A stretch of 42,356 nt of DNA from Calothrix sp. MO_192.B10 (GTDB lineage: Bacteria > Cyanobacteriota > Cyanobacteriia > Cyanobacteriales > Nostocaceae). Below are positions 17,475-25,963 of this stretch, one piece after another. The notes beneath the pieces were generated by a model. It was given only the letters and a program-made list of their open reading frames with translations, had not been told where the DNA came from and searched no databases. A program made the position numbers and the translations under genes. Every line of letters starts with the position of its first letter. The stretch's first letter is position 1. Location of the stretch: the NCBI GenBank assembly GCA_030065055.1, contig JASJDS010000041.1, positions 1-42,356 of the forward strand, written 5' to 3'.

Positions 17475-18067
17475 GATTCACTGCACTTTTTGGATGGTTT
17501 ATTCCAGAATATCTCAAAAACTTGAGAATTTGAGATTTTGGATGTGAGATTTTGGATTGGTGTAGGCGATACCTGTGAAAAGAAGAGGTGTTTGGCATAA
17601 CTGAATCGCCCGAATCTGATATTGGATTGTGGATATGATAAAGATATTGCGCCCCTTGTAACATTCTGTCTAAATACGCAGTCTATCTAACTCTTCGTGT
17701 AAATTAAATTTGTGAGTAGCAAGATTAGCAAGATTATAGTGATTTTCAACTCAACAGAGTACACCTCACCCTTTTTCCCTATTTTGCCCAAGTCATCGCA
17801 TAGGCAGTTAAGTAATGTTAGTGAGTTGAGATTTCAGGGAAATATATAACTAACCCTCTTTAATCATTTTCGCCAGATAAAAATCTAGAATCCTAACTTC
17901 CTAAAAAGAGGGCTCAAAACCAAATCTGGTTAATCAGGCTCTTTATCCTATAGTCACTGCAAACTTTGTTGCTATGGCTTACAGTCACGAGGGACAAAAA
18001 GGTTGCTACAACCCATTTGGTTATCTTTTACTTGTTAATTCCATTAACGTCGAATTTAAAGTTCAAT
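17475..18067. other. Intergenic region, no gene seen
   Basis: It contains short TTTTGGA-type repeats near 17532-17556 and otherwise unremarkable AT-rich DNA. A frame open from 17966 leads into the McrB-like pseudogene but has no protein-like start before 18068. Confidence 0.6.
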
Positions 18068-18957
18068 ATGCCATCTACCATAAATAATCATAATAACCAT
18101 CCCAGTCCTATTCAGAAAATTATTTTCGGAAGCCCTGGAACAGGGAAAAGCTTCAAAGTTAGTCAGGAAATAATTAAATAACAGTTAAAAATAACTGATT
18201 TAAAAAATATTATCAGCACAGTTTTTCATCCCGAATATACATATGGGGATTTTATGGTAAAACTGGTGCCAATCACAAAAGGCAACAGTGTACGTTACCA
18301 TTTTTATGAAGGCCATTTTTTAAGAGCATTGACATATGCTTATAACAATATTATTGAAAAATATAGAGATCCTAATAAAGATAAAGAATTTAAAAATTTG
18401 TCCGATGCAGAAAAGCGGCTTAGAATTGATCAAAACTGGAAACTAGCGTGTAATAATGCTGCTAACGTCGCTTTGATTATAGATGAGATTAACCGAGGGA
18501 ATTCCTCTGCAATTTTCGGAACAGTTTTTCAACTTTTGGATAGAGAGGATGATGGATGGTCTTCCTACCCAATTAATATTACAGAAATTGAGTTGCTAAC
18601 AATTCTAAGATTAATTGGTGTCAAGGAAAAACCTTTAGCTGATAATCAATTTGAATATAGGTTTCGTGATGGAGATTGGGTTAAAGACTACTTGACTTCT
18701 TTTCAAAAGAAAGTTGATGGCTTGCAAATTATTCTTAAAGATAGGTCTATAAAAATTCCTCCTAATCTTTCTATTATCGGAACCATGAACACCTCAGATA
18801 ACTCTATTTACTTTATGGACAGTGCCTTTAAGCGGCGTTGGGATTGGGAATTTGTTGACTGGGATAATAATAGTCGTCCTCCTGCTGCAACATATGGGCA
18901 AAAAGGAACATTAAACAAACTAAATATTTCTACAATAATCTATTTTACGACTTAGGA
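18068..18957 (+). pseudogene. McrB-like AAA+ restriction ATPase, disrupted
   Basis: A frame from ATG 18068 encodes QKIIFGSPGTGKSFKV (Walker A) and is cut by TAA at 18179-18181. The same frame then continues with STVFHPEYTYGDFMVKLVPI, the Walker B region ALIIDEINRGNSSAIFGTVF and the sensor region SIIGTMNTSDNSIYFMDSAF, ending KRRWDWEFVDW. These motifs match the dynein-related McrB/LlaJI-type AAA family, which powers modification-dependent or type II-like restriction. After about 18880 the frame loses similarity and stops at 18957. With one nonsense codon and a damaged 3' end it should be inactive, unless the TAA is a sequencing error. It stands alone and looks like the remnant of a defence locus. 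Confidence 0.8.
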
Positions 18958-19212
18958 GAGAGGGATGCTGATGGTAAACTGAAGCATACAATGAAGTGGG
19001 GTATTACTTTTGATGAAGAATGCACCCCCATTAAAGTTGGATGGATTAGTCCAAAATTTAATAGACTTCAAAGTGAAGCACGTCCACGGTATGAGAATAA
19101 GACAGGTCATCCGTATAGAAAATATGGCACTATAGATATTAATGGAACACCTATTTTCTATTATCTTCATTTTACAATCCAAGAAATATTGGATGTTGTT
19201 AAAAAAGTCTAG
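18926..19212 (+). pseudogene. Truncated C-terminal fragment of unknown protein, possibly the tail of the McrB-like gene or its partner
   Basis: A second frame, shifted against the ATPase frame, is open from before 18926 to TAG 19210-19212. It reads YFYNNLFYDLGERDADGK, then MKWGITFDEECTP, KTGHPYRKYGTIDINGTPIF and a final helix IQEILDVVKKV. An ATG at 18991 exists, but the protein-like sequence begins before it, so the fragment is 5'-truncated. It is either the frameshifted end of the ATPase gene or the 3' part of a second gene joined to it by deletion. I do not recognise the domain. Confidence 0.5.
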
Positions 19213-19504
19213 TTAAACTATTCTAAATTATGCAATGCCAATTAAATTAACGTCCGGGCATCAATTGATACATCTATTTCTAGTGGAAGTAGATTATACA
19301 TTCTGAAATTAGTCGTATAGGTTTACATCTTGCTAAACCTCAAATTTTCCGTAAGAGGACTAAAACATAACAATTAAGGCACGCAAGATAAAGAGAAAAA
19401 CTCCATATCCTGCGCGCCTCCTCTTCGGTGCTTTTGACTTTTAGATTGCTTCGCTTCGCTCGCAACGCTTCGCGCTTTTGACTTTTGACTTCCGCCAAGC
19501 AGTA
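19213..19504. other. Spacer with SDR-type repeat
   Basis: The segment 19440-19475 (GCTTCGCTTCGCTCGC and GCTTCGCGC) is a GC-rich small dispersed repeat typical of Nostocales. A TTTTGACT heptamer/octamer repeat flanks it. It contains no gene. Confidence 0.55.
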
Positions 19505-20725
19505 CTAAGGAGCAAGAGCATTACCGCGAATCAAACTACCAATGGTTTTAGCAGTAATCTTCAACTGGGTAATGGGATTTGCCGGTACAACGGTTTTATA
19601 CAAATAGCTGTCAAAGGTCAGACGTTGCACATCCAAATCATCGCACATCTCTACAAAGGCTTCCCTAGTAGCATCAGAACGATAGAAAACTGTTTGCAGA
19701 ATATCTAACACCTTATAGGTAAGTCCGTATTTCTTATCCCAACGCTTGATATAAATTTTAATTTCATCTTCCGTGGGAATACGGCTACCAGCATTGGAAA
19801 CTTCCACAATGGTTTCCGCACACATACGTCCAGACTTAGCAGCAAAGTAAATGCCCTCTCCCGAAGACTTGGTAACATAACCCGCAGCATCACCCACCAA
19901 AGCGATACGTCCAACTACCCGACGGGGACGGGGATGCTCAGGAATGGGATGGGCTTCTACCTTAATTATCTTACCGCCTTCCAACTTTCTGGCAGCACGG
20001 GCGCGAATACCAGCTTGCAACTGCTTAATACTGGCTTTATTCACATGCATTGTACCCGTACCCACCGCTACGTGGTCATATTTAGGGAATACCCAAGCAT
20101 AGAAATCTGTAGAAACGTCATCACCGACATACATTTCTGCCAGATCGTTGTAAAATGCCATTTTATCATCAGGCAAACGAATTCGCTCTTGAAAAGCGAT
20201 CGCATAATTATAATCCCCTGCATCCATCTCCTTGGCAATACGGGAGTTGGCACCATCTGCACCGATAATTAAATCAACCTTCAGAGTTTTGGCAATTCCC
20301 TGGGCACCACCTTCGGTGTGGTCTACATAATGGATGGTATAAGGATCTGTATTATTTGTGGGAATATTAACTTTATGAACGGTGGCATTAATTAAATTTG
20401 CCCCTAATTTTGCCGCCCGATTCCGCAGGAAGCCATCTAATACCTCCCGACGGCACATTCCAATATATTCTTCTTCATTGACTAAATTAATATCCACCTC
20501 GCGGTTGGAGGGAGATATCATCTTCATCTTCCGCACCCGGCGATCGATAATATCTTGAGGCAAATCAAACTCATCCACCATACACAGGGGAATAGCACCG
20601 CCACAAGGCTTGGCATTATCTAACTTGCGCTCAAATAAATAGGTTTCAATCCCAGCCTTTGCCAGTGTTTCAGCGGCTGATGAGCCAGCTGGACCTGAGC
20701 CAACAACAGCAACCCTTAGTGTCAA
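19505..20725 (-). CDS. chlP: Geranylgeranyl reductase
   Basis: The 406-residue flavoprotein starts TLRVAVVGSGPAGSSAAE (FAD-binding motif, residues 7-19), with CGGAIPLCMVDEFDLP and the second FAD motif RIALVGDAAGYVTKSSGEGI (in that order). These are diagnostic of ChlP, which uses NADPH to reduce geranylgeranyl-diphosphate or geranylgeranyl-chlorophyllide to the phytyl form for chlorophyll, tocopherol and phylloquinone. Length matches cyanobacterial ChlP (about 406). It is monocistronic here, with a 412-bp upstream region before the divergent TetR gene. The 3' side has dispersed repeats, so no clear intrinsic terminator is seen. Confidence 0.96.
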   Translation of the reverse strand: MTLRVAVVGSGPAGSSAAETLAKAGIETYLFERKLDNAKPCGGAIPLCMVDEFDLPQDIIDRRVRKMKMISPSNREVDINLVNEEEYIGMCRREVLDGFLRNRAAKLGANLINATVHKVNIPTNNTDPYTIHYVDHTEGGAQGIAKTLKVDLIIGADGANSRIAKEMDAGDYNYAIAFQERIRLPDDKMAFYNDLAEMYVGDDVSTDFYAWVFPKYDHVAVGTGTMHVNKASIKQLQAGIRARAARKLEGGKIIKVEAHPIPEHPRPRRVVGRIALVGDAAGYVTKSSGEGIYFAAKSGRMCAETIVEVSNAGSRIPTEDEIKIYIKRWDKKYGLTYKVLDILQTVFYRSDATREAFVEMCDDLDVQRLTFDSYLYKTVVPANPITQLKITAKTIGSLIRGNALAP

Positions 20726-21137
20726 AGGTCTTCTCCCAATCTAGACATTTACCGAAAGCATCGTACCACGTAGATTTGGCTGATTTACCCTTCTAACCGC
20801 CAGATAGGTGGTAAATGCAATATTCCTTAATATTTCGTCGTAAATTCCTTGGTTAACCATAAATAATAAGTAATAAATAATAAGTAATATGGCGGCACCT
20901 ACAGGTTGTACCAGCAGACAGAATTGTTAAGCTTTTCAGCATAAATGCAGTTACAAGATAGCCCCTAGAGCATAAATTCAGGCAATTATGGACTATTAAG
21001 TCAAAAATAAGATAATATTTTAAGGGACTTCCAGATAAAAAAACATCCCATAGTTATCAAGCAACAAAACATGTAAACTTCACCGTCAACCGTCAACCGT
21101 CAACTGTCAACAATCAATTCTTGAATGAGAAACAATC
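20726..21137. other. Divergent chlP / TetR promoter region
   Basis: It contains the leaders of both genes, an AATAAGT heptamer repeat (about 20860-20890) and a CCGTCAA heptamer repeat (21083-21111) directly before the TetR gene. I see no palindrome like those at 22122 and 22162. Confidence 0.6.
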
Positions 21138-21719
21138 GTGGCAGGAAGAAAATTAGAATTTGACCGAGAACAAGCCCTAGAAAAAGCAATGGAATTATTC
21201 TGGCTTCAAGGTTACAACGCAACAGGGCTAAATGACCTATTAAAACATATGGGCATTCAACGCCAGAGCCTTTACAATGCCTTCGGCAGCAAACACGAAC
21301 TATTTATTGAAGCTATTACGCACTATGGTAAAACCATTATACGACAAGTTGAAGAAGCCTTGAATGCACCAGGCTCGCCCCTAGAAAATATTCGTAATTT
21401 TTTGGCTAATATTGCCACAAAGGCAGCAAATCCCAACTATAGAGGCTGTTTTGTGGCAAACTCTATGATGGAGTTAGCACCACACGATCCTGCGGTGGAA
21501 GAAGTGACTGGAATGTTGGCAAGACGAGTGGAACAAGCCCTGGAACGGGCATTGGAAAGAGCGGTGATTACGGGAGAATTAACTGAGAAAACTAACACCA
21601 GGGAAGTCGCTCGTTTCCTTTACAACACTATCTTGGGTTTAAATGTCCGAGGTAAGGCTAGTCTCGCCCGTACATCTATTGATGACATATTGCAGGTGGC
21701 ACTATCTGTACTTAAATAG
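21138..21719 (+). CDS. TetR/AcrR-family transcriptional regulator
   Basis: The 193-residue protein starts at GTG 21138 (AGRKLEFDREQALEKAMELF). The N-terminal helix-turn-helix is plain: LFWLQGYNATGLNDLLKHMG followed by IQRQSLYNAFGSKHELFIEA. The C-terminal ligand domain has the segment RGCFVANSMMELAPHD, like the YcdC/TetR_C group found in regulators next to thiol-peroxidase or reductase genes. Probably a repressor released by a small electrophile or oxidant. The likely target is the peroxiredoxin-like gene 485 bp downstream, which has two matching palindromes in its leader. No strong Shine-Dalgarno precedes the GTG, so the start has moderate certainty. Confidence 0.88.
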   Translation: MAGRKLEFDREQALEKAMELFWLQGYNATGLNDLLKHMGIQRQSLYNAFGSKHELFIEAITHYGKTIIRQVEEALNAPGSPLENIRNFLANIATKAANPNYRGCFVANSMMELAPHDPAVEEVTGMLARRVEQALERALERAVITGELTEKTNTREVARFLYNTILGLNVRGKASLARTSIDDILQVALSVLK

Positions 21720-22121
21720 CCCCTGAAACTGATATCTTGCACCTATACCCTGGAAGGGTGAACGGCAGTTTGCTTATGCCGGGGAACCCTTTCGGTAGTT
21801 GTTCATGGGGGAAACCCCCAAGACCACACTACCTCACCACCGCAACTGCCTCGGCTATACGTAGACGCGTAGCGGCTTCGGTGCAGGGTACAAAGCCTGC
21901 CTACGCAGGCTAGGAAATGCTAATTTATCGTGTTGTTGATAAAAAAATATGTTTATTGCAGACAATTTAAATCCGTATTAATACGAGGCTTGCAAGATGT
22001 AAACCTCCGACTACCGCAATTTTCGTGCTAACAACAAATGAAAGAAACACTTCCTTCCTCTTACCCTGTTCCCTGTGTTAGTTAGGAGTGAAACCATCAA
22101 GGATTTTTTTATGCCCAAAAC

Positions 22122-22137
22122 TTGACCACTCAGTCAA
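22122..22137. promoter_or_regulatory. Operator-like palindrome 1 upstream of the peroxiredoxin gene
   Basis: TTGACCACTCAGTCAA is an imperfect inverted repeat with half-site TTGAC(T). It lies 40 bp before a second copy, start to start. Its left half also reads as a possible -35 hexamer (TTGACC). Confidence 0.6.
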
Positions 22138-22161
22138 AAATATTGTAACCTACAAATATAG

Positions 22162-22177
22162 TTGACTGATAAGTCAA
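22162..22177. promoter_or_regulatory. Operator-like palindrome 2 upstream of the peroxiredoxin gene
   Basis: TTGACTGATAAGTCAA is a palindrome with half-sites TTGACT/AGTCAA and spacer GATA, 27 nt before the ATG. The pattern fits binding sites of TetR dimers and the encoded TetR protein is the natural candidate. Confidence 0.65.
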
Positions 22178-22204
22178 AAAAAATGCCAGCATCAGGTAAA
22201 TAAA

Positions 22205-22870
22205 ATGACTAATATAACTTCTTCCCCATCTCTAGCCGAGCAGCTAGCCGAGCAAAAAGCCAAGGTAGTTCAAAACTTATCTCCAGAGATAGTAGATGTA
22301 TTGCTACAAAAAACGGCTGAATTAGAAAACTCTGGGATTACTGCAAACAGCTTGGGTGTGGGCGATAGTGCCCCCGATTTTCAACTTCCTGATGCTGTGG
22401 GTAACATTGTCCAATTGCAAGAACTACTAGCAAAAGGTCCAGTGGTGCTAACATTTTACCGTGGTGGTTGGTGTCCTTACTGTAACTTGGAGTTAAGAGC
22501 ATTACAGCGATCGCTACCTGAATTAGAACAATACAATGCTTCCCTAGTGGCTGTATCTCCAGAAACTCCAGATAATTCCCTAACTACAGCCGAGAAAAAT
22601 CAACTGGAATTTGCAGTTCTGAGCGATAGGGGACTGAATGTCGCACGCCAATATGGTTTAGTGTTTACCCTAGACTCAGAGTTACGTCCAATTTATGAGC
22701 AATTAGGCATTGACTTACCAAAGCATAATGGTGACGAAAGTTACGAGCTACCCATTGCAGCAACTTACGTAATTGACAAAGAAGGCGTAATTCGCTATGC
22801 CTACGTGAATACAGACTATACCCAAAGAGCCGAGCCTAAGGAAGTAATTGCAGCTGTCGTTCAACTCTGA
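22205..22870 (+). CDS. Peroxiredoxin-like (AhpC/TSA) thiol protein
   Basis: The 221-residue protein has the thioredoxin-fold core APDFQLPDAVGN (residues 56-67) and VVLTFYRGGWCPYCNLELRA, with C90 and C93 as a CxxC pair. This is the Prx-like-2 / AhpC-TSA type in which the first Cys attacks peroxide or alkyl hydroperoxide. An extra helical N-terminus (residues 1-45) is typical of this branch. It is cytosolic, with no signal peptide. It is probably repressed by the neighbouring TetR protein through the two palindromes at 22122 and 22162. The stop TGA starts a TGAGGTGA-type octamer repeat (22868-22899). Start ATG 22205 follows AAATAAA with no clear Shine-Dalgarno. Confidence 0.88.
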   Translation: MTNITSSPSLAEQLAEQKAKVVQNLSPEIVDVLLQKTAELENSGITANSLGVGDSAPDFQLPDAVGNIVQLQELLAKGPVVLTFYRGGWCPYCNLELRALQRSLPELEQYNASLVAVSPETPDNSLTTAEKNQLEFAVLSDRGLNVARQYGLVFTLDSELRPIYEQLGIDLPKHNGDESYELPIAATYVIDKEGVIRYAYVNTDYTQRAEPKEVIAAVVQL

Positions 22871-22920
22871 TGAGGTGATGAGGTGATGGGGTGATGAAGT
22901 AATAAGTAATAAGTAATAAA
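22868..22920 (+). repeat. TGAGGTGA octamer and AATAAGT heptamer repeats after the peroxiredoxin gene
   Basis: TGATGAGG-type octamers overlap the stop codon and pass into AAGTAATAAGTAATAAG. A CCTTGTC heptamer repeat (about 22932-22958) and the palindrome GGGCGGGGAAACCCCGCCC (22968-22986) follow before crtD. Confidence 0.85.
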
Positions 22921-23087
22921 GAGAAATTTGTCCCCTTGTCCCCTTGTCTCCTTGTCTCCTTCACTCCGGGCGGGGAAACCCCGCCCCTACTCCTTCACTC
23001 CATCACTCCTCCCCTACTCCCCTGGTGCGCTTATTCCTAAAAGTTGTAAAATAATAAGAAATGTTAAGAAAATTAAAATAAATATCA

Positions 23088-24599
23088 ATGCCAAATCAGA
23101 GTATTGGCGCAGAGAAATCTCGTGTCATAGTTATTGGTGCTGGGATTGGGGGACTTACAACTGGGGCACTATTAGCCCGTAGAGGTTACGATGTTTTAAT
23201 GTTGGATGCAGCCATTGTCCCTGGAGGTTGTGCATCCACCTTCAAACGGCGAGGCTTTACCTTTGACGTGGGAGCAACCCAGGTAGCAGGTTTAGAGAAG
23301 GGAGGCATTCACCACCGTATTTTTACTGAATTAGACATAGATTTACCGCCAGCTACACCTTGCGATCCTGCTTGTGCGGTATATTTGCCTGGAGAATCTG
23401 CACCAATCAACGTTTGGCGCGATCCGCAAAAATGGCGGCAGGAAAGGCAGAAACAGTTCCCTGGTAGCGAGCCTTTCTGGAAATTGCTAGCAAATTTATT
23501 TCAGGCTAGTTGGGAATTTCAAGGGCGTGACCCAGTACTTCCACCCCGTAGTATGTGGGATTTATTACAACTAGCTAAGGCAGTACGTCCGAGTACATTT
23601 ATTACCATTCCTTACACCTTGTTTACCGTGGGTGATGCCTTACGCTTGTGTGGGTTGGGAGGCGATCGCCGCCTACGGACTTTTCTCGATTTACAGTTAA
23701 AATTATACTCCCAGGTTAATGCCGAGGAGACAGCCTTACTATATGCTGCTACAGCCTTGGGGGTATCCCAAGAGCCACAGGGATTGTATCACCTCCAAGG
23801 TAGTATGCAAGTGTTGAGCGATCGCCTAGCAGCGACTTTAGAAAGGGATGGTGGTAAGTTATTGATGCGCCACACTGTAGAAAGTATTGGGGTTGATGGT
23901 GGTAAAGCCACAGGGGTAGTCATTCGCAACCAAAAAACTGGAGAAGTTTGGACGGAAACAGCAGACCATATAGTAGCCAATGTAACGGCTCAAGACTTAG
24001 TAAGATTACTTGGGGATAAAGCTCCGGTTGGGTATAAAAAGCGAGTCTCCAATCTTCCAACCGCATCCGGCGCATTTGTAGTGTATTTGGGTGTAGATGC
24101 CAGTGCCATTCCCTCTGATTGTCCACCACACCTACAATTTATGTATGATGCTGATGGACCCATTGGAGAAAACAACTCCCTGTTTGTCTCCGTTAGCCAT
24201 CCTGGGGATGGACGCGCTCCCGAAGGCAAAGCAACAATTATTGCTTCTTCTTTCGTAGATACAGAACCTTGGTGGCAGATGAATGATTATGAAGGAATGA
24301 AACGCCGGTATACAGAAGATGGAATTTCTCGTCTCGCCCAATTTTTCCATCTCACACCAGAAACAATTATCCATCAAGAAGCAGCCACACCCCTCACCTT
24401 TGCCAGATTTACAGCCAGGAATCGAGGTATAGTTGGAGGTATCGGTCAAAGACTATCTACCTTTGGACCCTTTGGTTTTGCCAATCGCACCCCCATTAAT
24501 GGGTTGTGGTTAGTTGGTGATTCTACCCATCCCGGTGAAGGTACTGCTGGGGTAAGTTACTCAGCTTTGACTGTAGTCAGGCAAATTGATAATTCGTAA
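23088..24599 (+). CDS. crtD: C-3',4' carotenoid desaturase CrtD
   Basis: The 503-residue amine-oxidase-type flavoprotein has the FAD motif VIVIGAGIGGLTTGALLARRG (shown from V13; GAGIGG at 17-22), then PGGCASTFKRRGFTFDVGA, and the C-terminal FAD segment GLWLVGDSTHPGEGTAGVSY. This layout fits the CrtI/CrtISO superfamily, and the length plus the GATQVAGLEKGG region fits cyanobacterial CrtD. CrtD introduces the 3',4' double bond of myxol-type carotenoid glycosides in the thylakoid or outer membranes. It is 217 bp downstream of the peroxiredoxin gene, in the same direction, so stress-linked co-expression is possible but unproven. The stop lies in an AATTCGT heptamer repeat. It could instead be a close CrtI-type paralogue. 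Confidence 0.87.
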   Translation: MPNQSIGAEKSRVIVIGAGIGGLTTGALLARRGYDVLMLDAAIVPGGCASTFKRRGFTFDVGATQVAGLEKGGIHHRIFTELDIDLPPATPCDPACAVYLPGESAPINVWRDPQKWRQERQKQFPGSEPFWKLLANLFQASWEFQGRDPVLPPRSMWDLLQLAKAVRPSTFITIPYTLFTVGDALRLCGLGGDRRLRTFLDLQLKLYSQVNAEETALLYAATALGVSQEPQGLYHLQGSMQVLSDRLAATLERDGGKLLMRHTVESIGVDGGKATGVVIRNQKTGEVWTETADHIVANVTAQDLVRLLGDKAPVGYKKRVSNLPTASGAFVVYLGVDASAIPSDCPPHLQFMYDADGPIGENNSLFVSVSHPGDGRAPEGKATIIASSFVDTEPWWQMNDYEGMKRRYTEDGISRLAQFFHLTPETIIHQEAATPLTFARFTARNRGIVGGIGQRLSTFGPFGFANRTPINGLWLVGDSTHPGEGTAGVSYSALTVVRQIDNS

Positions 24600-24623
24600 T
24601 TCATAATTCGTAATTCGTAATTA
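24588..24623 (+). repeat. AATTCGT heptamer repeat spanning the crtD stop
   Basis: About five 7-bp units (AATTCGT/AATTCAT) begin inside the last codons of crtD and provide its TAA stop. Confidence 0.85.
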
Positions 24624-25319
24624 AACCTCATCTAACTTAAGAACTTTGACATACTCCCCTTGTTGAAACAAAGGGGATTCAAAAAGGTTGTTCCAAAACG
24701 GACTAAAGTCACGTTTTTTCACCTTTTCTTCCTGTCTCTTAGGCTTTTAACTAGACGTTCAACCTATGGCCTCACGCCCCCGTCAGATCGCCTCCACAGG
24801 CATTTTGTTTAACGTTCAGGAAGTGCCCCTCCCCAAACAGGTCTGAATTCTTATCTGGAACAGTTACTCTACCTTCAAATGGCTCTATCGTGCAGGTCGC
24901 GTCACCCTTCGGGTATCTCCTTCGGAGACGCTCCGCGAACGTCAGTCGCTTTATGCCGGGGAACCCGTCCACCGCGCTGACTCACCGTTACTGGTTTCTT
25001 GGGTGATATTTGTCTCGACGATCCATGATGGGGCTGAGTTGCCCGGTAATAGTTGAGTGCGCTTTACCGCTAACGCCATTGTATCATCACGCTTTTGAAA
25101 CACGGGGATAAATCCCCTTGAGTTGTGTTTCATCCCCTGTCTAAAGACTAGGGGTTCTCACACTCCCACTATGTTTTGATAGTTTTGTAAGATGATTTTG
25201 GGATTGCTTCCTGATAATTAGAAACTCCAGATTTTAACATGAACGAGTTTTAATAGGACTATGGGTGGGTCAATCCACAATCTAAAATCTAAAATCTAAA
25301 ATCTAAAATCCAAAATTGT
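24600..25319. other. Intergenic region occupied by the IS remnant
   Basis: Outside the IS remnant, the end of the AATTCGT repeat is on the left and an ATCTAAA heptamer repeat (about 25277-25316) runs to within a few bases of the next start codon. Confidence 0.65.
24645..25170 (-). mobile_element. Internally deleted IS200/IS605-type element (non-autonomous)
   Basis: Read on the minus strand, the left end GGGAGTGTGAGAACCCCTAG folds into an imperfect CCCCT/AGGGG hairpin (25134-25154). A second hairpin arm GGGGATTTATCCCC lies at about 25105-25118. The right end GAATCCCC, loop, AAGGGGAG then GTCAA (24645-24680) matches the IS right end at 222-254. Only about 525 bp lie between, too short for a TnpB gene. 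Two short frames remain, one starting near 25080 (ALAVKRTQLLPGNSAPSW) that resembles the tail of cyanobacterial transposases. A dispersed repeat (24903-24975) is nested inside. Confidence 0.65.
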
Positions 25320-25793
25320 ATGGCTGAAACTGGAAGAATCAGGGTTGCTAGGGATAAAGCTGAATTAGTTAAAGCTTTGACTTCAGGGGATGGGTGTACT
25401 GGTCCTTTTGCAACTTTTGCTGATGTCATAGTTTTTGCTGCTGCCTTGGGTGCAAAGCATAATAAGCGGGTTCCTGTCAGAGATATATCAAAGCGGGAAC
25501 CATCGCCAATTAGGTTAGAAACTTTTGTCGCAATTGGGCATGATTGGGTAATTAAATTACTAGGAATTACTGAAACTCAAGATATAGATATACTATCCCT
25601 GACGCTTGAGGAAAATGAAGTTCAGCGTAACCATATTTTTGAAGAGTATGCCAATGGGGGGTTAGAAATATTACAAACAGAATTACGGGGAGCCATTGAC
25701 TATTCAGAGAGAATTTTATTAATGCTCAGTTCACAGAGGTTTAGGACAGAACAGCAAGAAGAAGAGTTTGATTTAAGTAAATTCCTCTCGTAA
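25320..25793 (+). CDS. DNA phosphorothioation-associated protein 4 (Dnd-associated), orphan
   Basis: The 157-residue protein reads ETGRIRVARDKAELVKALTS, then GPFATFADVIVFAAALGAKH, then SKREPSPIRLETF and EEYANGGLEILQTELRGAID. I recognise this as the dnd system-associated protein 4 family, small cytosolic proteins encoded with Dnd phosphorothioation or restriction genes. Its biochemical role is not established. No dndA-E or dptFGH gene lies in the window, so it is either an orphan or a relic of a lost cluster. The start codon lies just after an ATCTAAA heptamer repeat with no ribosome site. An IS remnant lies 150 bp upstream, which hints at local rearrangement. Confidence 0.78.
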   Translation: MAETGRIRVARDKAELVKALTSGDGCTGPFATFADVIVFAAALGAKHNKRVPVRDISKREPSPIRLETFVAIGHDWVIKLLGITETQDIDILSLTLEENEVQRNHIFEEYANGGLEILQTELRGAIDYSERILLMLSSQRFRTEQQEEEFDLSKFLS

Positions 25794-25963
25794 CCAAGAA
25801 CAGGATATGGGGTGTGGGGTGTACCGAAAGAATAAATGCCCTCTAAATACTTAAACCCTTTGACAACCTGCTGTTCACTGTTCCTTGTTCCCTGTTAAGA
25901 GTTCCCTAGCGCGTAGTGCTATAAAATTTCTTTTTTGGAGTTGCCTTAAATAATAGTAGAGTG

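Larger units (their letters stand above)
21720..22204. other. TetR-peroxiredoxin spacer with dispersed repeats and operators
   Basis: It carries a truncated copy of the dispersed module (GCTTATGCCGGGGAACCC, 21772-21789), an SDR GTAGACGCGTAGCGGCTTC (21860-21878), a GCCTGCCTACGCAGGC palindrome (about 21895-21910) and the two operator-like palindromes at 22122-22177. Confidence 0.7.

Noticed and set aside
22928-23182. Frame upstream of crtD
   Set aside because: It starts in the CCTTGTC heptamer repeat and runs into crtD in another frame.
24772-25133. Two short minus-strand frames in the IS remnant as genes
   Set aside because: They lie inside the element, overlap a dispersed repeat and only resemble the tail of transposases; counted as part of the remnant.
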